Of a stretch of DNA of 64,000 nucleotides, positions 1-12,278 are shown one piece after another (positions within the stretch are counted from its first letter, which is position 1; every line of letters starts with the position of its first letter). The notes below the pieces were generated by a model that was not told where the DNA came from, did not search any database, and worked only from the letters and a program-made list of their open reading frames with translations. The stretch comes from Paramecium sonneborni (taxonomy: Eukaryota > Ciliophora > Oligohymenophorea > Peniculida > Parameciidae): the NCBI GenBank assembly GCA_905182985.1, contig CAJJDN010000148.1, positions 211,371 to 275,370 of the forward strand, written 5' to 3'. Both the position numbers and the translations under genes were made by a program.

Positions 1-2943
1 CTTAGCAAGATGGTTAAACTCCATAAAGTGATTGGAGTAAATAATGTGCTGAATGCTGGCCTTCATTTTTATAAAGTGGATCAACATGTTTTTAATGTTA
101 AAATTGTTAAGCAGGAGCTTGTTCATTGAATACTAGTGGTTAAACTTCATGCACTGCATGCACAAATGGATATTATTCTGATACTAATTAGGTATGTTAA
201 AGTTGTGTTAACAATTGTTTGTAATGTACAGGACCTGCCATTGGAGATTGCTCTAATTGTTTACCTGGATATTTTAAGAATGGTTCTACTTGTTCAGCTT
301 GTACTTCTGATAGTTCCAATTCAACAACTTGTTTAGTTTGTTAAGATGCATCAAATTGTACTACTTGTATCAATGGTTACTATAATTCCAATGGCTAATG
401 CTTAGCTTGTCAATATGGATGCAGTTAGTGTATAGCTCCTGGAAATGTATGTCAAGCCTGTATTACTGGATATTATCTTTAAAATGGAGGTTGTGTTCAA
501 GATGATGCAAATTGCTTATCAACTGATAACAATAAAATTCTTTCATCACTTTAACAAACATAAAGTAATGGTTGTCAAATTTGTAATTATGGTTTCTATT
601 TAACCAGTGGATGGCTTACTTAATCAGCATCCTCATAAATTCAAAACAATGTTTGTATGCAATGTGTTTATCCTCAAAATGCTGTATATTTATCCATTTA
701 TTTCTTTAGTTTGTTTGTAGAGCCAATCCTGTCAATCTTTCAGTCTCTCCAGTCTCAACTACAACTGTGACAGCCCCAAACAATACTCCATACTTCTCCA
801 AAGGTGCAATTTAACCTAATATCTAAAACTTTTCATTACTCACACCTAGATATACCTCACCTACATGTAATTCTGGATATTTCTGGACTAATCAAAGTTG
901 TATGCCTTGCATGTCTATTATCAATGGATTATGTACATCTTGTAGCAATCTTAACTCATGTTCCTCAATCACTTGTAATACTAACTTCTTCCTCATTACT
1001 TTGAATAACAATTAAATGTGCGCTCCTATGCCTACTGGATGCAGTGAACTTAATTACTCAACCACACTTCTAGCACTCTCCTGCACTAAATGCGATTCTG
1101 GATACACACTTGTTGGTAATATCTGTATTGCTATTAATGGATGTTAAACTATTAATCCAAGCAATGGAATCTGTACATAATGTTAAGAAGGTTTTTACTT
1201 CAATTGGGACTTTTATTGGTCTTCATCTGCTTTAACTGCACCAAAAACCAACGCCAATTATTACACAACCTTTAATAAATTCTGCTCAGCTTGTACTGCA
1301 GGTTGCTAAATTTGTCCATCTTTGTACACTTGCACTTAATGTTTACCAGGCTATTTCTGGTATTAATCTACTATTATTGATCGTTCGAAAACAACCTTTG
1401 TTACTTACAGTTCTAGTTCAAATACTAATTATTATGGACAATGTGTGAAATGTCCTAAATATTGTTAGACTTGTACAACTACAAATACTTGTTCAGCTTG
1501 TTATCCTAATTTCACCCTTGATCCAAACTCAACTGTTGGTGACTGTATATGTCCAGCTGGATATAATTTAGTAGCTACTGGTTCCACACCTACATGTACA
1601 CAATAAGGAGCAGTAATTTAACCATGTCAAATAACTGCTTGTTCTTAATGTAGTTCAGATAATACATAATGCTTAACTTGTTTACCATAATATTTAGGAA
1701 AATCTTACACATTATAAGGTTCAACTTGTGTAACTTGTTCATAAAATTGCAGTTAATGCACATTAATGTCTGGTAGTACAAGTTAAACTACCTGTACAGT
1801 TTGTTAGAATGGTTATTATATGACTTAAAGTTCAAATGATTAACCAGTTTTATGCACAATATGTTCATAGCCAGGTGCATTATTATGTTAAGGTCCTTTG
1901 GAAAATGCAACATTTACATAAGTAACAGTAATTTAATGTCAAAACAATTATTATTTGTATAATGGTGTATGCGTAAGTGTTCCAAATTTACCAACTTGCT
2001 ATACAATTTCATCATCAAGTCCAAGCACTTGCTAATAATGCTTACCAGGCTATACATTATATGGCAATACTTGTTAAACATGTGCAACAAGCAACAATCA
2101 ATAATGTTTGACATGTAATGCAAATGGTGATAACTCTGGATTATTATGTACTTCTTGTCAACCTGGATTTATAATTGATACTTAAAATAATGTTTGTGTT
2201 GCATGTTAGACTGGATGCTTAAAGTGTACTCTAATATCGGCTACAGCATAGAATAATTAAAAGAGTACTTAATGTAGTGGTTGTTCAGATGGAAATTACT
2301 TAGACAATACAAGTGGAAACTGTTTTGCATGTCCATTTCGTTGCAAGACTTGTGATTCAAAATATGTAAGCATATTTATAAATAATATAGACGTGCACTA
2401 CATGTTAGGATGGATACTACATGAAACAATCATAAACAACAATAAATAATAAACAATTAACATTTAAACCATGTTATCCATGTTAAGCAAATTGTGCAAC
2501 ATGCACAGGTCCAAATGGTAATGTTTGTTTGACATGTTCAACTGGATATGTTTTATAAAGCGGTGGTTGCGTCAATTTGTTTGCAACAAGTTTAACTCTA
2601 TCACCACCAGAGAATCCAAATATATCAAACACTGCTAATTGTTATCAACTTGATCCAGCAAATGGAGGATGTTAAAATTGTTTAGCTGGATTTTATTTAG
2701 ATTAATAAAAAGTATGCTAAGTATGTGTTTCTCCATACAATAATGTAATTTATGATAATAATAAATTAGTTTGTTTGTGGTCTCAAAGCAGTAAGTCCAA
2801 CCAACCCAGTAAATCCTCCAGGTCCTGGTCCAACTCCAGGTCCAACTCCTACAAATACAACCATTTAAATTGGTACAAATCCAGTTCCACCAAATTCATA
2901 TTCAATAATATTGGGAATGCTAATAATCATAGTTTTACAATGA
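1..2943 (+). CDS. Cysteine-rich furin-like repeat surface protein (5' truncated)
   Basis: The reading frame is already open at the window edge, so the N-terminus lies upstream. About 954 residues are visible after removing introns at 684-709 (26 nt), 2366-2390 (25) and 2745-2769 (25), all GT...AG. The protein is a chain of CxxC modules of the type CxxCxxGYYxxxxxCxxC, as in growth-factor-receptor or furin-like repeats of ciliate surface proteins. It ends in a Pro/Gly/Thr-rich linker (PPGPGPTPGPTPT) and a short hydrophobic tail (SYSIILGMLIIIVLQ) before TGA at 2941. That tail could be a GPI-attachment signal or a single membrane anchor. Removing the third intron is what brings the Pro-rich tail into frame. 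A paralogue follows 42 bp downstream on the same strand. The exact function and ligand are unknown. Confidence 0.85.
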
Positions 2944-2985
2944 GCATTTTTAAATCATAATAATTATATATATTTAAATCAATTT

Positions 2986-5900
2986 ATGTATATTAAGCTT
3001 GCGATCATTTCTATTGTTATTGTTATAGCATTCCCATAAACCACTGGTTAGGATTGTACTTAATTGAGTTGTATAGCTACAGGAGCATTAAAATAAGAAT
3101 ACACATAAAGAGTGCCATACAAGTGTATGGAAGGTATATTATAGAGTTATGTATTTGTATAGGATATTATTGGGCAGGATAATCATGCTAACCTTGTTAA
3201 CCAATTTAAGGTGGACATTATGCTTGTTCATCTTATTGGGGGACAGGTACATTGTATTGTTTACCAGGATGGACAATCCTAAATGGGTAAATATCATAAT
3301 ATCATCATTAGGGTTTGTGTAAATATGCCCAATGGTTGCTTAACTTATTAATTAAATCAAGAATAGAATGCTTATGTGTGTAGTTCTTGCGATACTGGGT
3401 TCACTTTGATTTCAGGACTGTGTGTAGAGAATAAAGGATGCGCTATATACAGTAGCACTCGATATTTATGTACATAATGCGAGTAAGGATATTACTTGAA
3501 TTGGGATTACATACCAAACATATCAACTGTTATTGAAGATTATTATAATTATTTCGATAGTTTCTGTAGTCCTTGTAGTATTCAAGATTGTGGAAATTGC
3601 CCATCAGCGTAAGAATTTGTTTAATATATAGAAACACTTGCACTTAATGTAAAGCAGGATACTTCTGGTCATTTAGTGGATTGAGTTCAGACTCTGTAAC
3701 ATCAGGATCAGGAATATGTTAAAAATGTTTAGATTATTGCTTAAAATGCACAAACAATTCTAATTGTACTTAATGTGCAGATGGTTATTATATTAATACA
3801 ATTAATGGTCTCACAACATGTTCTTTATGTACTATATCCTCCTATTGCATGAAATGCACCAATGGAATAACTTGTACTTAGTGTTTAAATGGTTATTCTT
3901 TGATAAACTAAGCAACCTGTGAAAAACTTTATGAAGGATGTAATTCGATGGATAACAATAAGAATTGTTCATCTTGTTAAAGTAATTATGTAATAAATGC
4001 TCAAACTCCTAAAACTTGTACTTAATGTGGATTAGGCTGTAAAACTTGTTAATTAATTAATAATTTAACAAGTTGCACTGCCTGCTAAGAATTCTATTAT
4101 GCAACTTAAAACTCTAATGGTATAGTAACATGTGTAGAATGCAAATCCTACCCATAATCTACTGGTTGGTTAAGATGTGGAGGTCCATATGACAATCCAT
4201 CATATACAACAGTTTAAGTGAGTTAATGTTATGATGGTTATTTTCTAGTAAATATAACATCAAACAATATTATTACTCCTACTTGCATAGCTGCAATTCC
4301 CGCATCAGCTTGTTTAACACTAACTTCAATATCTACTAATACAAATAATATTTGTGCTACATGTATTCCTAATTTTGATCCTTATATGGATGGAACATGT
4401 TTATCTTGTCCTCCTTAAGGAGGATCCAAAATATAACTTTCCAAGTATTGTAATAAATGTGGAGGAACTTCAACTACAAACATTTCTTGTGAGGGATGTA
4501 CTTAAAAATTTTTCCTTCAAGCTGCTAATTCAGCTAATTCAGCCACTTGTGCTATATGTTCTTCTAGTGGTGGATGTCTTGAATGTGAATCTAATCTAAA
4601 TTGCATTAAATGTGATATTGGTTTTTATAAAACTGAAAGCTCTAGTAATTCACTATGCTAGCCTTGTCTCAAAAATTGTGCTGTTTGTACTGATTCTAAT
4701 GTACACAATATTTATGATTTTTTTAGAAATGCTCGACATGTATGGATGGTTATTTTGCTTATAATGGTATATAAACTCCATAGTCATTTTGTGTGGCTTG
4801 TTAATTTGGGTGNTAGAGAATAAAGGATGCGCTATATACAGTAGCACTCGATATTTATGTACATAATGCGAGTAAGGATATTACTTGAATTGGGATTACA
4901 TACCAAACATATCAACTGTTATTGAAGATTATTATAATTATTTCGATAGTTTCTGTAGTCCTTGTAGTATTCAAGATTGTGGAAATTGCCCATCAGCGTA
5001 AGAATTTGTTTAATATATAGAAACACTTGCACTTAATGTAAAGCAGGATACTTCTGGTCATTTAGTGGATTGAGTTCAGACTCTGTAACATCAGGATCAG
5101 GAATATGTTAAAAATGTTTAGATTATTGCTTAAAATGCACAAACAATTCTAATTGTACTTAATGTGCAGATGGTTATTATATTAATACAATTAATGGTCT
5201 CACAACATGTTCTTTATGTACTATATCCTCCTATTGCATGAAATGCACCAATGGAATAACTTGTACTTAGTGTTTAAATGGTTATTCTTTGATAAACTAA
5301 GCAACCTGTGAAAAACTTTATGAAGGATGTAATTCGATGGATAACAATAAGAATTGTTCATCTTGTTAAAGTAATTATGTAATAAATGCTCAAACTCCTA
5401 AAACTTGTACTTAATGTGGATTAGGCTGTAAAACTTGTTAATTAATTAATAATTTAACAAGTTGCACTGCCTGCTAAGAATTCTATTATGCAACTTAAAA
5501 CTCTAATGGTATAGTAACATGTGTAGAATGCAAATCCTACCCATAATCTACTGGTTGGTTAAGATGTGGAGGTCCATATGACAATCCATCATATACAACA
5601 GTTTAAGTGAGTTAATGTTATGATGGTTATTTTCTAGTAAATATAACATCAAACAATATTATTACTCCTACTTGCATAGCTGCAATTCCCGCATCAGCTT
5701 GTTTAACACTAACTTCAATATCTACTAATACAAATAATATTTGTGCTACATGTATTCCTAATTTTGATCCTTATATGGATGGAACATGTTTATCTTGTCC
5801 TCCTTAAGGAGGATCCAAAATATAACTTTCCAAGTATTGTAATAAATGTGGAGGAACTTCAACTACAAACATTTCTTGTGAGGGATGTACTTAAAAATTT

Positions 5901-6548
5901 TTCCTTCAAGCTGCTAATTCAGCTAATTCAGCCACTTGTGCTATATGTTCTTCTAGTGGTGGATGTCTTGAATGTGAATCTAATCTAAATTGCATTAAAT
6001 GTGATATTGGTTTTTATAAAACTGAAAGCTCTAGTAATTCACTATGCTAGCCTTGTCTCAAAAATTGTGCTGTTTGTACTGATTCTAATGTACACAATAT
6101 TTATGATTTTTTTAGAAATGCTCGACATGTATGGATGGTTATTTTGCTTATAATGGTATATAAACTCCATAGTCATTTTGTGTGGCTTGTTAATTTGGGT
6201 GTGCCACTTGTACAACACCTGGAAATCTCTGTCTGACTTGCATTGATGGTTATATTCTCTAAAGTGGCGGATGTGTTCCTCTTAATCAAGCTAATTGTGC
6301 CTATAAACTTAATTCTACTTAAGCAATTCTTCAAACATATAGTTCCAATGGTTGCAGCATTTGCAAATATGGATTTCATATGATTTCTAATCGCTGTTTT
6401 TAATCTGTGTAACCTTATGCTGGAGTATCTTTATAATTTATTTTAGTTTGCTTATATGTAAATTAGCCAATAAATTATTGGTAATATTACGCAAACATAC
6501 CAAATTATTTTGACATCTATGATCATAATTTTGCATTTTATTTTTTGA
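2986..6548 (+). CDS. Cysteine-rich furin-like repeat surface protein, tandem paralogue; span inflated by assembly duplication
   Basis: It starts with a signal peptide (MYIKLAIISIVIVIAFPQT) followed by CxxC furin-like repeats, as in the upstream neighbour. Introns are 3134-3162 (29 nt), 3287-3311 (25), 3609-3631 (23), 4701-4726 (26, repeated at 6090-6115) and 6425-6446 (22). Positions 4814-6201 are an exact copy of 3425-4812 after a single N. Skipping the copy (exon ending at 4812 joined to 6202) gives a clean 682-residue protein. Reading literally through the N breaks the frame. The C-terminus is hydrophobic (IILTSMIIILHFIF) before TGA at 6546, compatible with a GPI signal or membrane anchor. 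It is probably exported to the cell surface; no enzymatic domain is visible. Confidence 0.83.
3425..4812 (+). repeat. Exact 1388-bp direct repeat, copy 1 (assembly overlap)
   Basis: Identical as far as I can read to 4814-6201, including both introns. The copies are separated by a single N at 4813. This looks like two overlapping contig ends placed side by side rather than a biological duplication. Confidence 0.93.
4814..6201 (+). repeat. Exact 1388-bp direct repeat, copy 2 (assembly overlap)
   Basis: Second copy of 3425-4812. The gene continues uniquely from 6202. The junction at N 4813 throws the reading frame out, which argues against a real tandem duplication. Confidence 0.93.
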
Positions 6549-6563
6549 TAATTTATATGAAAA

Positions 6564-8453
6564 TCATTTAAATAAAGTACTATATAAATCAGTAATCTTT
6601 AATTCACCGAATTTAAATGTCTTTTATAATAATTAATCACTCCTCATTTTTCTATGCCGAAATGAAGACTATAATTTGTATAAATTTAACGAATCGTTCT
6701 ACTCAGCAATTATTTTCTTTGGCTCATTATTGTTTTTTAGAGCTTCTCCATATAGAAACTTTAAATCAGTTAATTGGCTCAAAATTATTATAGTTCTTAA
6801 CTTAATCTATTTCGATTTCACTCTTATTGTGAAATTCTCAGAAGACTACTTGGTGTGAACTCTAGGAGACTAATATTGAATTACACCATGCTCTCATGGA
6901 GTAAGTTCTTTTGATTCCTTTGGGGAATTCATTGGATGTGTATGAACTGTTCTTTTAACTATTCTGTCTTCTTTAAAGATTTTATCAATTAATTTCTTAT
7001 TAAAACTAGACATCTTTCATTCTCTTACTGTTTTTATTAATTTCTTTTCGTCTTATTACTATTCAGGCTCCTAAGCTTCCAAAATTTCAGTCTATTTTTT
7101 TATACTCTCATATGGTTTTATTTAGGAAGGATTTAGAATAATCAAAGTTGGAGATTCTAATCCATTAGAATAATTTGCTTTATTTTATTGTAAACAAGTA
7201 AAATCTCGACCTACCATCATTGACGATGTCATCAAGTTTTTTGAATTTCCATTATTCCCTCCACTTATTTTAGTGTAATCCCTTTTTATTATTCCTTTTG
7301 GAAATAATTTCGAAGGAGCTTGTAGAGTGCTCTAACTCTTTCTTAACCAAGGATGACCCAATACTTGATAAGCTGAATATCTTTCATTTGGATCTGGATG
7401 CAACATACATTAAACCAATTCTTTGTATTCTTTACTCAAATTGATATTTGGAAACTAGTATTTTAAATTTAAAATGTTTTATATTGTTTATTCTTATATT
7501 GGTCGAGTAAATGGTAATGTACCACAAACAAGAGCAAACAATATGACTCCCATCGCCCAGATATCAATAGATGGTCTGATTGATTAAATTTATCCAGATA
7601 TCATTTCAGGTGGCATGTAGCTTAAACTTCCCAAATCTATTTTATCAATAATAAAATTTGTTGCCACTGTTGCAATTCCAAAATCTATAATTTTTACTTA
7701 TTTATCTGTCTTTGAAGTTAATAAAATGTTTTCTAACTTTAAATCTCTATGAACTAACTTTTAATCATGACAATAACAAATTGCATCAGCTATTTATCGA
7801 AATATAACTCGAGCTTCTTCTTCTGTAAGTTTACCTTTTTCTAATTATTAATCTACCAGATCTCTTCCTTCTAAAAATTCCATAATTAGAACAACTTGCA
7901 TGCTAGGTAAAGTATAACAATTTATAATCTTTATCATGTTTTTATGTCTTAAATTTTTCATTACTTCTGCTTCTCGAAAAACCAAGTCTATATCAGCAGC
8001 ATTCAATCGATAATTTTTATTGTAACCTATTCTTGAGTTAGCTTATATCTACCTAACATTACTTTTCCAAAACCTCTCTCACCCAATGTCTTCATTATCT
8101 AATACACACTAAATTACGAATAAGCATCAAAATCCCTAGCTAAAGACTTACTTTATAGAAAATTATTTAAATGCAATCAGAAACATAAAGCAAAGTCCCA
8201 CCCTTTAGAAACATTAAATCTTCTTCAAAATTTCAACTCCCTGTTATGTAAACAATCTAAGTCTATCTATTCTATTGAATCGAAATGTTCAGCATTCTTT
8301 TTAAAATCTTTCATACTGATCTGATTATTATTAAGCTCATTTTACTAGAGAATATTCCATTGTTATTATTACACTATTCAAATCTCCATTCAGGGTAAGC
8401 AGCAATTTTTGTTTCCGATTCTCCTCAAAATAATTATCATAAAGGTCTAACAT
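6564..8453 (-). pseudogene. Ser/Thr protein kinase relic
   Basis: The minus strand encodes most of a kinase domain: a loop LGERGFGKV, then HRDLKLEN (catalytic loop), DFG, a PPE in the APE position, and DIWAMGVILF, followed by about 150 residues of tail ending at TGA 7017-7019. The domain is degenerate. The Gly-rich loop has Arg where a Gly is expected. The frame shifts by one base near the start of the kinase domain, again just upstream of it, and again after the KIID segment. The coding-like tail continues past the stop, with another in-frame TGA, down to 6564. One intron-like gap (about 25 nt) near 8330 joins two N-terminal pieces. I read this as a decaying duplicate rather than a working kinase; sequencing indels are the alternative. 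Confidence 0.68.
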
Positions 8454-8888
8454 ATTTATAATAATAATAAAAAATTTAAAACATATCAAAAAACCAGTAT
8501 TTAGAGTATTTTCAGTTAGCCATCTCAAAATTTTCATTTTGTTATTGAATTCTCCTCCTCATAGAGTGAAATATCTATATTTACTAAAATAAATACATTC
8601 ATACAATCATGATCTTTTAATTTTATTAGTCATATATCTTTTAGATTAATCCTCATTCCTATGTTTACTTTTTGGTATCCAATATTTTATTTCATTTTAA
8701 GTAATAATGTCATATTCCTCTATCTTTTAAATTTTATTCTTTTAAAAATTTTTAATTTAGAGTTTTTTTGTTAATTACTTTTATATACAAGCAATGATAT
8801 TAAAAATTGTAAAGTATCTAAGAAGGTTTTTATATATTATTATAATTTAATCATTTTAATATATTTTATATATTTATTTGTATGTATT
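8454..8888. other. AT-rich intergenic spacer
   Basis: It lies between the kinase relic and the oxidoreductase 3' end and has many T/A homopolymers. I see no coding, tRNA or repeat signal in it. Confidence 0.6.
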
Positions 8889-10394
8889 TCAATGTGCTTC
8901 TTTCTTGCCAGGTAAAAACTTAGCTAAAAATCCATGATCATTACTTTCACCTTCTGGCAATTTGAAGCTCTTCTTAATTTTGTAATAAGGAGGTCCCCAA
9001 TTCTTTTCCAAATAAATGTCTATGAATGCTTTCTTAAAGTTCTTGCACCAATTATAATATCTAGGTAATTTATGAATTAGTATTTTACCTTAAAGCTGCC
9101 AAAAAGCCTCCATTTGAGAAATAAAGATTATGCCATGCATTCTCATTATTATATTTGTGGCACAAGAATGTTAATGTATTTTATCCTAACAAAATTGGTA
9201 CTTTACTGTAACCATCATATTCTGCATTTAATGATTTACCTGCAATATTTCTTTCTATATTATTTCTAACAACATGAAGTTAATGGAATCCTGCCCAGAA
9301 ACAATTAGTTGTAGGAACATCATTCACATCACCAAGACCAAATATATTCTTATATTTATTGTGTTATAATGTTTTGATATTAACATCTAATAATCCCTTT
9401 TAAGTAGTAAGGCCAGCCTTCACTAATTAATCATGAGGTTTAGTTGGAGCTACTGCATATAAATGATTAAATGGTCTTGTTTATCTGCTACCAGTTTTAA
9501 CATCTTCAAAAGTTGCTGTGTTTTACTATTTATTAACCTCGACCAATTTCAAACCATATTCAACATTAATGTTTCTACGTTTAATCTCTTCTTTGAAGAA
9601 TTAATCACCTGAATCATTGTATTAAACAAATCTCTCATTTGGTTAAATAATTGTGAGTCTTTTAATTGGTGATTAACGACCATTTGCTGTTTACCATTCC
9701 CAAATGCGTTAACTCAATAAGAAATTATACGACTCTACTTCTCCACTAAATGGGAATTAAGGAATGCAGAAATATGCTTCACCATGATTGAAATTATAAT
9801 GCCATCTTGTATATTTATGATTAGATGAACGCCAACTTGGATGATCAAGATTTGTAAATACTGGTGAATCAAAATCTTACCAAGCATCTTCAAATCCTTT
9901 AATTGAATCATAATTAACTTATTAACCTAACAAAATGTTAACATATATATATAATACCCATAGCTACAACTAATTGACCATAACCAATTCTTCTACCGTT
10001 CCTTAAAATTATAGCATTCTCTTCAGGTAATATTGTTTGGCATCCCACTTAATCTGAATGAGCTGTGAACATATTGAGTGACAATTTGGCATTTAATAAG
10101 AAATCTGTTTTTGCTGTCTTCTATTATTCATAAATCTATCTAATTGGTGTTATTTAATTGATATTCTAATCCAACACAACCATAGTCTTGTATTTTCCAT
10201 GTGAAACCTAATATATCATCTAAATATCCTAATACCTTATCAAGCTGTCTGCTCAAAACACCTCCTAAATTGCACCCAATAATTACAACATCATAATGAT
10301 CAAGATCTTTCTTAGTGGGCTTACGCTTATTAAACACACCTGCAAAATAGCGAGGTGTTAGCGAATGCCTCAATTGCATTCCAGATATTAGCAT
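8889..10394 (-). CDS. FAD/NAD(P)-dependent oxidoreductase, sulfide:quinone reductase/NDH-2-like
   Basis: The 472-residue protein needs introns 10208-10235 (28 nt), 9927-9957 (31) and 9061-9088 (28), after which the frame is uninterrupted to TGA 8889-8891. Near the N-terminus YDVVIIGCNLGG is a Rossmann-type FAD-binding start with a modified GxGxxG. Near the C-terminus IFGLGDVNDVPTTN matches the second FAD-contact motif of sulfide:quinone oxidoreductases and type-II NADH dehydrogenases. The first residues (MLISGMQLRHSLTPRYFAGVF) are basic and lack acidic residues, like a mitochondrial presequence, so I chose Met at 10394; an in-frame Met at 10424 adds ten AT-encoded residues. Likely role: membrane-associated electron transfer to quinone in mitochondria. 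The substrate (sulfide, NADH or other) cannot be assigned from sequence alone. Confidence 0.82.
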
Positions 10395-10829
10395 TTTTAA
10401 ATTAATTAAATAATATACATTCAACTTTCATATACTCAGGTATTTCGAACACTCATTTTTTAATTAATACATATATTTACAAATAACAAATAAATCTAGA
10501 ACTATTACTATTCATATGCAAAAATACGCAAAAAAAATAATTATAAACTGAAATATTTAATTCTTTATATGATTTAAGCAATCTCAAATTTTAATTCTAA
10601 ACTCTTTAAATACTAATTTTATAAACCTTACTTTAATTAGCTCATATTGGAATTACTTTTATTATTATTTAAAAACTAATTTTTACAAACATATCGAGTG
10701 ATTAATCAATTTATACCCATTTTGATGACATGATAGAAAGTCGAAAATTTGTACTTTATATCTATCTTATAGAATTATATTATTATTTAATCAAAAATAA
10801 TTTGTACTTTATTTCATAATTTATTTTAT
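10395..10829. promoter_or_regulatory. Divergent intergenic region
   Basis: This 435-bp AT-rich spacer lies between two divergently transcribed genes, so it should hold both promoters. No specific element is recognisable. Confidence 0.45.
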
Positions 10830-12278
10830 ATGTCAAGAGCCAACTCTTGCAAAATCCATCCGAAATTTACCATAGAATGGATAAGATTTTACAATCAAAA
10901 TATTGAATATGGTTGTATCAAATGTTTAAATCAATTATAAAATTGTGTTGGAATTGAATATTTAAAAGATGTATACTGTTTGAATAAAATTAGATTATTG
11001 ATAATCCAGAAATCATTATACCTAAATTACCGATTGATAAATGGTATATCAATTTTTACTAAAATCTTAATAACTTTTCTGAAACCCAACTAGAGTCTAT
11101 CTATAAATAATTTGAAACCTCCTTAATTCTTCTAAGTAATTTATTAAATTAATTTATTGAAAATGGAAGAAGTAACTTATAATAATTCATAAAATAATCT
11201 AAAGAAGCCAAAGAGTAGTTGAAAAAAGTAATCAATAAATAATATTGTGATAGGAATTCAAAATAAATGAAATTCAAGCTTTAATCAAATAGATTGAAAA
11301 TCTAGAAAATAAGAATTCTGACGTTTAGGATTAAATAAAGATAGAATTAATTGAAACAATACAAAATATTAATTTAGATTTGAAAAAATAATAAAACAGC
11401 AAAATAAACAATATTTTAAAGGAAACCTAATTAGGAATTAATAAGTATTAATATTTAAATAAGTAAGATTTAATTTACATTGCGATAAATAAATTGATTA
11501 TCTTTTATCTATAATCAAATCAGGAACAACTTAGTTGGATTAATTCTTATAACAATCTTTTGAAGCAATAAAAAGTAATAATGTATCAACTTTTTCCTTA
11601 ACTTGTCAACAAAGTAATATTTAGAATTTTAATAAATAACAACGTTAGAGATAAATTATTGATTAAAAGCAAATGAATTATGATTAACCAAAGCCTGAGT
11701 TACCATAAATAACTTACCCTTACTATTTTTCACATATTTTGCCTCAATATTATTTCAACTACATTTTAAATTATGCTGATATCGAAAAAAAACTCTATTA
11801 AAATTAGCAATAGTTTTTTTCATAAAATTTAAATACTAATCAAATGATTTGCTATAGATTTAATCCATAACAAGAATTTATAGTAAAAGGCAACTGTTTC
11901 TGGGATTTTAATAATAGTAAGAATAGGTTAATGATTTTTTAATCTAACAATGAAGGAAACCCAATATTTGGGTATTTTTCATCAAGTTGGAAAGAATTTA
12001 TTTTTTCATTTAATCATAATGAAATTTATCCTAAAAAAGAAAAAAAAGAAGATCTTTAAAAAAATGGATTAATTTATTTAGAATAAAATATATTATAAAA
12101 CAATAAAAACTTTTCTGTGGGTAGTTTTGATCTTCAAATAAATGCTAATTTGATTGATGGATAATCATTATTGGGTTGTGATTTCTAATGGGATAACTTT
12201 GATGCTTAAAAATGTTCTAATTATCTATTTGGGGAAGTGAAGCCAAACATTAAAGAATGTGAAATATTTTATTTTTGA
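10830..12278 (+). CDS. TLDc-like domain protein
   Basis: 458 residues after removing introns 10971-10993 (23 nt), 11228-11253 (26) and 11445-11467 (23); the total divides by three and ends at TGA 12276. The N-terminus has scattered Cys/His (C-K-I-H and CIKCL), vaguely B-box-like, then a Gln/Lys/Asn-rich coiled-coil stretch. The last 150 residues (GNCFWDFNNSKNRLMIFQS, then FGYFSSSWKEFIFSFNHNE) resemble the TLDc fold as it appears in many Paramecium proteins. These have an aromatic-rich strand, a Gly-x-x-Ser-Ser turn and an FxFSxNHNEIYP segment, and close with EIFYF. TLDc proteins are linked to V-ATPase regulation and oxidative stress in other eukaryotes; this paralogue's role is unknown. Confidence 0.7.
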
